64,000 nucleotides of DNA from Ypsolopha sequella (lineage: Eukaryota; Arthropoda; Insecta; Lepidoptera; Ypsolophidae), in assembly GCA_934047225.1 (NCBI GenBank), contig OW203983.1, positions 2,356,001-2,420,000 on the forward strand. The letters run 5' to 3'. Made by a program: the position numbers and the translations under genes. The notes below the pieces were generated by a model. That model saw only the letters and a list, made by a program, of their open reading frames with translations, was not told the origin of the DNA and did no database searches. Shown here in pieces: positions 33,901 through 45,900 of this stretch (position 1 is its first letter; each line of letters opens with the position of its first letter).

Positions 33901-36900
33901 TAGACAGGTATCTCGAAACATTTATACCGGGTGTAAATAGACAGGTATCTCACATTTATACCGGGTGTAAATAGACAGGTATCTCACATTTATACCGGGT
34001 GTAAATAGACAAGTATCTCGAAACATTTATACTGGGTGTAAATAGACAGGTATCTCGAAACATTTATATTGGGTGTAAATAGACAGGTATCTTGAAACAT
34101 TTATACCGGGTGTAAATAGACAGGTATCTCGAAACATTTATACCGGGTGTAAATAGACAGGTATCTCACATTTATACCGGTGTAAATAGACAGGTATCTC
34201 ACATTTATACCGGGTGTAAATAGACAGGTATCTCACATTTATACCGGGTGTAAATAGACAGGTATCTCACATTTATACCGGGTGTAAATAGACAGGTATC
34301 TCACATTTATACCGGGTGTAAATAGACAGGTATCTCACATTTATACCGGGTGTAAGTAAATAGACAGGTATCTCACATTTATACCGGGTATAAATAGACA
34401 GGTATCTCACATTTATACCGGGTGTAAATAGACAGGTATCTCACATTTATACAGGGTGTAAATAGACAGGTATCTCACATTTATACCGGGTGTAAATAGA
34501 CAGGTATCTCACATTTATACCGGGTGTAAATAGACAGGTATCTCACATTTATACCGGGTGTAAATAGACAGGTATCTCACATTTATACCGGGTGTAAATA
34601 GACAGGTATCTCACATTTATACCGGGTGTAAATATACGGGTATCTCGAAATCACATCATCTACAGATCGTACAGAACAACATTTAAAGCAAGTCTAATTT
34701 ATTTATGTTATGTGATTATATTACCTACTATGTATGGGCAAGTTATTTATTTTATGTGATTAGATTATATGGGCAAGTCTAATTTATTTTTCATTTGCGT
34801 TGCTATATTTCTTCGGGAAAGTTGTTCAGTATGATCAGTAGACTATGTTTTTTAGTTAAGTATACCTGTCCATGTCCATTATTTTCCCCTGTATTTTCGG
34901 TATACCTCTGGACGCATTAATTGCCAAGTCATATAGTTGGTACAAGTAGTGGTTCTGAAGGATGGTGCTTGTCCCCAGAGGTAAGGCAGGAGGCTGTGCA
35001 GCAGGCGTTGGCTGAGATGCAGAGCCGGCCGAAGCCCTCGCTGCCCATGCCCTCCAAACGGACCTCCATGATGGCCAAGAGTCCCGACCGCGACAGGCAT
35101 GATCTCTGTAAGTTACCTGCTGACCTATCTATCTCTTCTTCTCTTAGATAGAAGACCATTAAGGTCATATTATAGAATTAAATGAGACTTGAGGATAATT
35201 CATGTTTAAAAAAAAAAAACGGCTCACCTCAATAAGTGTTATGATCGGGAAAGACGACCAGCTTCAGCAGTGTGAGGCGTAACGTCGTCGCGTAAACGTC
35301 TTTACTCGCCCAGATGAAGGCAGTCTAAATCTGCTGAAACTGGTCGGCTTTCCCGATCATAACACGTATCGAGGTGAGCCGTTTTTATATAAAACCATTA
35401 AGGTCCTTAGCCGATGTCGTACTATGTCTTACTTATTACTGAAGTTTAACACGGTCACGGTATAATTAAACAAGTTTCTCGGACTAAATATCTAGGAATA
35501 GTCATAGCCTTAGGATAATCAATCCTAACATACTATGTTTCCATTTGGGGAGGATCATCTAAAAATAAATTTTTGGAGCTAGAACGAGGTCAAAGATCAC
35601 TAATTAAGGTTATATATATTTTTATTTATACGAATCAATAATTAAATAAAATACTTTATAATTATAAATTTCACGGTTTAAGATATATTTCGGGTCCGAC
35701 CTGGACCCGGCATCAGTTAAATATACTAATAGAATCATTATTGATTCGTATAAATAAAAATATATATAAAAACCTTTTCAAAAGTGAATATTTTATACCA
35801 TAATTAAGGTTATGTATTTCAAGCGACTGAGATTTTCAACAGAGGAACTGTACTCTGTCTCACAATAACTTACCGTAAGAAAATTGTACATCCTTCATTT
35901 GGTACTACAAAAAACACAAAACTCTGCTCTATAATCCTGTCAAAAGTAAAAGGAGGAACGACATAGTAGATAAATTTCGGGTTAAATCAGAATTTGCAAG
36001 AGGTCAGTATAGGAATCAATCTGTTTTTATTTACAATAAAGTCAAAAAGTTGTTAAACATTTACTTACTACAACTTTATATATAACTGCAAAAATATAAT
36101 CACTAAGTGTTTAAAAAACCTGATCTACAGTGAAGTAGAGGTACTAGTAAAGGTCACTAAATAAATTAAACCATAAAACGTTAATTTTACAAATTCGCTA
36201 ACGGGTGTAACAAAATTTCTTCTAAATTTCTCAAAATGGCTAAAAACCTAATAGTTACCGCGTTTTAACAAGTATTTGCAATTTATGCCTAGAGAGTGGC
36301 ATATTTCCTGATGTTTTTAAAGTTTCCCTAATTCGACCCATTAATAAGGACGGTGACACACAATTAACACACAATTTGGTTTCCGAGCTGACAAATCTAC
36401 CAAAACATGTGTCACACAGCTGGCAGATCACGTTTCTACTTAACTTGATAAGAAGCAGAAATGTCTAGGCATATTTTTAGACTTAAAAAAGCCTTAGACA
36501 CTGTGTCCATTACCATACTGGTTGACAAGCTGAAAGATTAGGAATTAGGACACTCAACTCAGAATATTTGAAAACTATCTCAGTAATAGAACCCAAAAAG
36601 TACAAATTGGCTCTTACATAAATTCCGAAGCACCTGTTACCTACGGAATTCCCCAGGGAAGCATCCAGGAAGAACAGGGTCTTAGAGTAGTTACAGACTG
36701 GCTTACGTCGAACCTATTAACATAAAAGTTGAACGAAACAAAGTATTTGGCTTTTTCCATTATTTCTAACACAGAGATTTCAAACAAATTTACTCTTAAA
36801 GTGCACAATTGCGGAGATCAAAACAAATGCTCTTGCATACCCATTGAAAGGACCAAGTCAATAAAATATATTGGAGTCATAGTAGACGATCAATTGAGCT

Positions 36901-39900
36901 GGAAACCTCACATCGACTTATTAGTTGGACGCGTAAGAAAACTTATTTGGATTTTTAAACAACTAAGACATGTAGCTAACCGTAGAGTACTCACACTTGT
37001 TTATCATGCCTTGTGTAGATCAATTCTAGGCTATTGTATAACAGCATGAGGTGGCACTTGTAAGTCATATATGATTCGCCTTGAACGCGAACAAAGATCT
37101 GTTACCTAGTTTAGTAATAACCAAAAATAATGTTCGAAAACGTCCACAGTCCGTCCCTCTCTTATATTATTATTTAATATTACTATTATTATTATATTAT
37201 TCTACTTATATAAACAATGTGAGTACTAAGATTTAAACTTTTGAAAAAAAAAACGTTTTCCACCCTCTTTCTTTTGGTTTGCAAACGTTCGTTTCAAGAA
37301 CGCGGTTAAGAGATCAACTTGTTTTTTATTTTTCATAAAATGGGTAATAGAAATATGAAGGGATTCGACTTAAATCCAATATTTCAGTACTAGCCAATTT
37401 GTTGTTTCGCTGCGTGATCAATAGTATTTCGCGTCCAAGAAAAAGAGGCTAATGAGCCAACATATAATCGCCTCTGTCAAAAGCAAATAATGGCTTTGCC
37501 ATTACATTGTGCTGGACGGGTAAAAAAAAATTGCTAGGGTAGGCCATCGTCGTAACTCTATCATTTACCTTACCGTTTAGATTCTACAGGAGAACATTCT
37601 TTAGAAGATACATCATATCTTTTGGTTGGTCTAACTGCAATATGTGGCAAAAATATTCTTACTAACTAAAGCAAGTTCATACAACAACTAGCGAGATTTA
37701 TTTTTTATCCTTACATAAAAAGCGACTGACGTATATATATACAAGGTGACTTTTTGATCATCGTCCAAATTCATACTGGAGGCTTAATAAGTGATCAGTA
37801 TCTTGGATCAGTAACAATTATTGTGAAATTCGTAAATTGAAATTTCGGCTTCCCATATAAATTCAGTTCCACTCCCGAGTGAATCACTATGGGGAGTCGA
37901 AATTTCATTTTACGAATTTCACCAAAATTGTTATTGATCCATGATACTGATCACTTACCAAGCCACCAGTATGAATTTGGACGATGATCAAAAATTCACC
38001 TTGTATACTTAGGACACTTAGCTTGAAAGAGTATAGGTATTAAATATCTGAGCGGGCCATGCTTGGGATATCTCTGATGGATAAAATCCGAAACGAGGAT
38101 ATCCTTCACAGATCGAAAGTGATCGACATAATTCATTATGCGTCGGCTCCTATGTTTAGTGTGGCTGTGTGGCGTCAGGCTATGACATTCACAGTCACTG
38201 TGAGTCGGCTAATCACGGCTGGCCCAGTGTCGCATCGCATGACGCATTTGAGCGGTTGGTACCATTTTGGAATGCCAATTTGTTAGAAACGCGTCTTCCA
38301 TGTTTTTTTCGTTCACTGATGTCGAATTTCACCGAGAATATATAAACTTCCAGCATCAAGTTCGGACGAGGACTCGTGCGCTGGCGACAGTGAGCTTCCC
38401 CCACCCCCGGAGCTGGGCTCCCCGCCCGCGCGTCGCCCTGCCGCGCCTCACCACCGCACACACGCTCACCCCCTGCCCCCGCCTCAGAGAGAAAAGAAGC
38501 ACCCGCCCCCGCGGACTGAGATCGACCTATCAGAGATCACTACACACCTGCCTGCTTGTGAGTTCTATACTTACTGCTAGAGTGCGGTTCATAAAGTTTC
38601 GATGATGTTGTCATCATCGATTGGATAAAAAAACAAAATTTTGTGTGATTGCATGATTTTGCTGCTACCAATATCACGGCAAAGGAATTATTTTATGAAA
38701 CGCACTATAGCTATGTTATCTTTCTCTATCTATGTTATGTAATTGTTTGGTTCTTCATTACACAGAGAGAATATGTAATTTTCTTCTTTTTTGATATTAT
38801 ACACTTGTACTTGCCCACAAAATGTATCACTACATCCAGCTTATTTCGCGTATACGAGAGGAATTCAATGTATTCTCGGTATGGATATGAAAGAAAAGGC
38901 AGAAAAATCTGAAATAACTTCGTTTTTCTATATAGTCCCCTGCACAACGCGAAATCATCTTTTCAATACCCTCCAAAAATAACTTTCATCTTTCCCGGAA
39001 AAATTATCGTTTATGGCCGCTGAGCACGCGATATGACGGCAGTGCTTTGTATCACCATAGGTTTTAAAAATAGCGGGAAGTGAAGAGAAATAATTACGAA
39101 GATGAAAGATCTGACCTTGGGAAGGAGCTGCATGCACCACAAACCACGCTTCGCCTGAGCCACCAAGTCTCTGGTGTTCTCCAAGATGGTTTTCTTCTTC
39201 CTCTTCGTGCCTGGTTGCGCTCTTCTCGGCTAATCTTCTTCGTAATAGTAATAGATGAAAATGAGGCGCACAGCGGGTGCGATCTCAAAATGGCGGGCGG
39301 TAGGGTCGAGGTAGGACCTAGTCGAATGACAATCAGCGTATACCTCCGGCGTGAAAGGCTTCTGATTGACGACTGATTGATTTGCGTCCAAAACTAAGCG
39401 GGTGGAGATGCAGCGAAAATGACAGTTGAAAATATTAATTCACAACTACCCCGCAGTATGAGAGCCACAAGAAGTGGCGCGAACATTTGCCCCCGGCGTT
39501 AAAACCATTGGTTTTAAAATAAGAATAGAAAAGTAAAAATAAGACAGAGAATAACGAAATTTTGAAGCGGGGGCAAAGAAAGGAGTTATTGAGATGGGAG
39601 AGGGCAAAGACGCACGACAGGTCGTTTGTAAACACCTGTCGTCGTTTTGACAGAAGCTACCCTAATGACATTATCTTTGCCAGGGTATACAGCTACAATA
39701 ACACCGAGCGGCCATTGAAGCGGTGGAGTGTTATCGGTAACTACAACGACAACAGATCCAATTTTGATTGGGTTGGAAGGTGTATTCCATTTTCCTCTAG
39801 ACTGGAGAAGATGGAGATAATCATTCTTCCATCGCCTTGCGAACGATTCTACCATTTGATCAAGCAACGCGTAGCGACGTAATAAATTAACTGGCTCATC

Positions 39901-42900
39901 AGCCACCTTACAAGCGGGTAATTCTTTTAAAGGAGTTGACATCAGAAAATGTGCAGGAGTTAACGCGCTAAGTTCAGATGGATCTTCACTCAGCAGCGTA
40001 AGCGGACGAGAATTTATGACACATTCTATTTGCGTAACTACAGTTAATAATTCTTCGTAGGTCAACAGTTGAGTACCTACTACTCTATGCAAATGCGTCT
40101 TAAATCCTTTGACATATATCTCATAATGTCCCCCAAAATGTGGGCTACGTGGAATATTAAATTTCCATTGTATTCTATGATCGGCAAGTTCATTCGCGAA
40201 AGACGTTTTAAATTCTTCGGAGTTTGTCAAATTGTAAATTTCTGAGAGGGCATTTCTAGCGCCTACAAAGTTCGTAGCATTATCTGAATATACGAAAGAC
40301 ACTGCTCCACGTCTAGATAAAAAACGTTTGAACGCGGAAAGAAAAGTGTTCGTGCTAAGATCAGTTGCCAATTCAACGTGAACTGCACGAGTCACCAGGC
40401 ATACAAATATGCAGAGGTAACATTTGACGGGACGGACTCCACGTTTTCGATACGGAGTGATACTGATAGGACCACAATAATCCACAGCGCAGTGGACAAA
40501 AGCTTTAGCCTCATTAACGCGGCATGATGGTAAATCTGCCATGAAAGGGAAGGTTTGTCTCGGCTTCGCCTTAAAACAATAATTGCAGCTATGTATTACG
40601 CGACGAACAATATTTCGACAGGAAAGTATCCAAAATTTTTGGCGGATTATTGACATTAAAGCCACTGGTCCAGTGTGACAATTTTTGCGATGATAATGAA
40701 TGATAATCAATTCGACAATATGATTTTTACGAGGTAACAACACAGGGTGTTGTTGATCGAACGTCATGTCTGTGTTGCGAAGTCGACCACCAACGCGTAA
40801 CAATCCATTTTTATCTAAAAATGGCGATAGTCGATTTAAAGCGGGAGAACAAAGTTTATTTGACTTTAATCTTTTTATTTCATCAAGAAAATAAAATGCT
40901 TGAAGAGCTTTAATCAATGCAACTTCAGCGAAATCCATATCGGTAGCGGTAAAAATATTAGAGCGCGGTAAAATACGTAAAAATCGGTAGATGTAAATGA
41001 TTGTGTGTAAAAGCACAAGCCATGACGAAATTCTTTCCGAAAGAGAAAGAAGTGGATGCGGTTCTTCATTACTAAAAGCGGGAAGAGAAATTGTTTTTGA
41101 TTCCGGCAAGTTTTCTTCAATAGAAGCTGATTCTATTGTTTTGATTGGCCACTCTTTAGCGTCCAGATAAAGCCAAGCAGGTCCAGTGAACCAGAGCGGG
41201 TGACTCATCAACTGCGTGGGAGTGAGACCACGGGAAAGACAGTCGCTCGGGTTTTGAGAACCAGCTGTATGGTAAAAACATTCAGCGGGAATAGCGGATA
41301 TTATTTTTGTTATACGCGTCGCGACAAAGGTTTTAAACCTGTGCGGTGAGGAATGTATCCAGTGTAAAGTTACCATAGAATCGGTAAAACAGTAAATACG
41401 TTCAATATTGTGACGTATTTTATAAGCGTCAACTACACGACGAGTTAATTTCGACATGAGTAACGAGGCACAAAGCTCAAGGCGGGCGACACTGACGGTC
41501 TTGAGCGGACAGACTTTTGACTTTGCGCATACCAGCCGAATGCTAGTGCAAGTGTCTGAGTCATCTTGTACTCTAATATATACGACACATCCGTATCCAC
41601 GTTCACTTGCGTCTGCAAATGATATTATCGAAATTTTCGAATTTTGGAACACGTCTAAGTGGCGTTTAATACGTAAATCCCGCAAAACAGGTAGCTCCTT
41701 CAAATAGTTTTGCCAAATCTGCGCAATATCAGAGGGTAGTGTTTCATCCCAGTCTAATTTTAAAATACAGATTTTCTGCAAGAGTAATTTTGCGTACAAG
41801 ATCACAGGAGCGGTAAAGCCGAGGACGTCGTACTGACGTGCTATCACGGACAAAACATTGCGTTTAGTACATGGGCGACTATCTAGCGATACAGTAAAAG
41901 AGAACTCGTCAGAATCAGGCGACCACTGTAAGCCAAGAACTTTAAGAGTTTGAGTTTGTTCTTCAAAATTCTTACTAGAATTTAAGCGGTGAGTATCAGG
42001 CAGTGTATCAAGTAACTGTTGACAGTTACTAGACCACTTGACGAGCTCAAAGCCACCGGCCTTAAGCAATCCTACCAGCTCATCTCTGAGCTGTAAGGAG
42101 CCCTGCACGGTGGGCGTGCTATAGCAGATGTCGTCCATGTAACAGTTTCGTGCGGCTGCAGTAGCGGCGAGCGGGTACGCTGAACTCCCATCCTCACAGA
42201 GTTTCCTGACTACTCTCATCGCAAGGAAAGGGCTACTACGTAGTCCAAAGCAGACGCGATTGAACTGATAAGCGATAAGCGGTGAACACGTGTCAAAGCG
42301 GTATAAAAACTTTTGAAATTTGCGATCATCGGCGTTAACCAAAACTTGTAAGAACATTTGTTTGATATCCGAGGTAAAAGCGATTTCATACAAGCGGAAG
42401 TCAAGTAAAATTAAAAACAAATCGTTTTGCAAATTAGCACCTGTGTGCAGCGTGTCATTTAATGAGACACGAGTACCATCAGCGGAGTCAGTCTTAGTAC
42501 TGGCATTCATACAAATACGCACCTTTGTCGTTGATTTATCAACACGCACTACGGGATGATGCGGAATATAATAACCAAGAGATAATTGGTCATCATTATG
42601 AAGCGGGGATATGTAACCTTTAGTTAGGTATTCATTTATTATATTGTTATACTCGGAACGTAAATCTGCGTTAGAAACAAACCTACGCTCAAGAGACATA
42701 AAACACTTTTTTGCGTGATGGTACGAGTTTCCTAGTATGTTAGGATTCCGTGCGAACGGTAAAGAAACCGAATAGCGACCAGCGGGGTCACGTGACACAT
42801 TGTTAATAAATAATTTTTCACATTCATCATTTGCGGGACTAGAAGCAGGTTCACAATGCACCTCTTCTAATTGCCAAAATTTTTGTAAAATAAAATCTAT

Positions 42901-45900
42901 TGGCGGTTCAATCTCCATATAAGAGCATAACGAAATTGAACATGCGGTATTTTGGTAAACAGGCGTATTACCAATTAGCGTAAAACCGAAGATGGTCTGA
43001 AATCCCGTCGGCGTACCCGGGGGACCAGAGACGCGGCCTGATAACAAGATATCCGCGAATAAAGATGCACCGATAAGAATATCAATCTCGCCCGGTAAGT
43101 AAAAGGTTTCATCAGCAAGTGTGATACCTTTTAAATATGAAAGCGTAGACAAATCGACCTGCACCGATGGTAAGTTGTCGGTAATACGGTCGATTACATA
43201 AGTGTCAAGCGAAATTGAAACCGAATCATCAAATCGTGAAAACAATTTAAGGTTTGTCGCACCCTTAATTGGGTTTGATGAAGAGCCGATGCCCTTAACA
43301 AAAGCGCGGGGAATTTTCTCATATTTTAAGTTAAGCTTCTCACAACAGGAAACCGTCGAAAAACTGGATTGTGACGCAGGGTCGCAGAGCGCACGTAGAC
43401 GGACTGACATACCGTTAGAATCTTTCACGATCACTTGAATTGTACCTAAAAGGCATGTTTCATTACGCTGCGAGTTAGGCTGTAAGTTACATAAAGAAAT
43501 ATTATTACTCGCAGTTGGTACGGATTGAGAATCATTAGTCATATGTTCTGTGTTAGTCGCCGATACGGCAGGATCCACCAACCTCGAAGATTGCGTATGT
43601 GTGCGTGGAGACACGGTAATATTTTGACCAAGCGCGGTGTGAGTATTCATCACATTTTGTTTGCGGCACAACATCGAATGGTGTTTACAATTACAATGGC
43701 GGCAATTATAAGACGATTTACAAGCGGAATTGTTATGCGTAATACTTAAACAATTGGTGCAACCGTTATTAGATTTGATGAACTGAAATCTTTTCTCGAT
43801 ATCTAGTTTCACAAATTCGGGACACTTATATAAATTATAGTGTTTTAATTGTTTACATAGCGGACAACAATTATTATTGGTCGAAGCGGAGACAAAAGCA
43901 TGGGTTGACTTGGTACTGTACCCGGTTTTGTTGTTATTATTATTAACGGAGCGGTTCGGAGCGGGAGCGGTAATTGCGGGTGCAGTGCGGTTCAGTATCT
44001 TAGTTTGTTCCCGTAAAAATGATATTAATTCATCATAATGGGGTAAATCGGAACCACGTTTAAACATTTCAAATGAACGAGCGGTTTCAACATCAAGTTT
44101 TTTAAGGGCCAAATACATAAGGATAAAATCCGAAAGATCTTTAATATTCAGCGATTTTAAACACGAAACAGCGGAACAGAACTTGTCTAAAAACAAGTCC
44201 AAGTTTTTTGAACTAGCGGTAGTTAAAGGGCGAAATTCAAACATTTGATCCAAATAAGTAGTGGCTAAACTACGCGAGTCTTGAAAAGTAGAAACGAGTG
44301 TTTTCCAGATTATGTCGTAGTTAGTTGCGTTCGGTGTGATTCCAGAACAAATCGAAAGTGCCCGGCCAGAAAGTTTACCCATCAGGTATTGTACTCGTTC
44401 GTTGTCGGTCAAGTCCGGATTATCGTGAATCGTGGTTTTAAATGTTTCATAGAATGTTGGCCACATAGTAGCTTCACCAGAAAAACCAACGAGTTCCAGT
44501 TTTGGAAGCTTGATAGTAGGTTTTTTGGGACATTCCATGTCAAGTGGAGCTTTAACTTTAGAGTCAGCCGATTTCGAAGAATGTGATAACTTCCGGTTGA
44601 TGTATTTGCAATGGGAGTAAAGATCCTCAAAAGCTGACCAACTTTGATAATTTGGTTCAAAATTAGGATTTATCAATACCTCTGTGTCATTAATTTCATC
44701 TATGATTACATGAATTTCTGAGCGTACAGTATCCAAAGTTTCGACATTGGCCATAAACAATTCTGCCGAAGAAACATCCTCTAAAGCGGTTTTAGAAAAG
44801 TCATAAACTCTCTGAAGGCGATTAAACAATTCTTGCCTTTTATTTTTAAGCTTCTTTAAACTATACGACATCTTTAATTTTGCAGCTTCTGCGGAATTTG
44901 GCATGTTATATAGTACAAAGTTAGGCAAGTACCAGAACTATTGAAAGTTTTATACTGACTACAACATAGAATAATGCTAATGAGTTAGAGATAACACGGG
45001 CGGTGGACGAACCTGTGTACGAGTACCTCTCGATAATATTAAGAATTAGCAGGTAGGCAGATAATATTTTCTGTGAAATGATCAAATGGTATAATCGCAG
45101 CGGATAAATTAACAGAATGGCGTATTTCACTGTAGATAATTTATAATTTCCAGTATATAGGAAATGGAATCACTAATATTTTGACGAATGCGGGGTTTTA
45201 ATGCATAGATAATGCAAATAAGAGCGGGAATGCGGGGTAATACTGCGGGCAGAGTGAAAATTAGAGCGGAATTCACGTGTTCTTTAGACAAAGAACATGA
45301 AGATAGCGGTTGGAAATACCAAAAAATGGTTATAGATCGCAGATCAAAGGGCCTAAAATGGATCTAGATCCGGCTCGAATGGCCAAAAAATGAGCACGCG
45401 ATATGACGGCAGTGCTTTGTATCACCATAGGTTTTAAAAATAGCGGGAAGTGAAGAGAAATAATTACGAAGATGAAAGATCTGACCTTGGGAAGGAGCTG
45501 CATGCACCACAAACCACGCTTCGCCTGAGCCACCAAGTCTCTGGTGTTCTCCAAGATGGTTTTCTTCTTCCTCTTCGTGCCTGGTTGCGCTCTTCTCGGC
45601 TAATCTTCTTCGTAATAGTAATAGATGAAAATGAGGCGCACAGCGGGTGCGATCTCAAAATGGCGGGCGGTAGGGTCGAGGTAGGACCTAGTCGAATGAC
45701 AATCAGCGTATACCTCCGGCGTGAAAGGCTTCTGATTGACGACTGATTGATTTGCGTCCAAAACTAAGCGGGTGGAGATGCAGCGAAAATGACAGTTGAA
45801 AATATTAATTCACAACTACCCCGCAGTATGAGAGCCACAAGAAGTGGCGCGAACAGCCGCCTTGAGCTCTTCATCGCCGGAAAATCGCTTTCCACGAAGT

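Larger units (their letters stand above)
39021..45855 (-). mobile_element. Full-length BEL/Pao LTR retrotransposon
   Basis: A 6835-bp element with two 465-bp LTRs (TG...CA), GCCGC duplicated on both sides (39016-39020 and 45856-45860), a tRNA primer site, a polypurine tract and one open polyprotein frame. The LTRs look identical wherever I compared them, including the 98-codon frame contained in each, so the insertion is recent. It sits antisense in a DIP2 intron and interrupts a mariner fragment. Confidence 0.95.

Noticed and set aside
33076..34650. Possible CRISPR array, because of regular 34/37-bp repetition
   Set aside because: There are no unique spacers: the units are fully tandem, and the host is a eukaryote. 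It is a minisatellite.
39080..39376. 98-codon open frame present identically at 39080-39376 and 45450-45746
   Set aside because: It lies in both LTRs of the BEL element, so duplication is explained by the LTRs and not by gene conservation.
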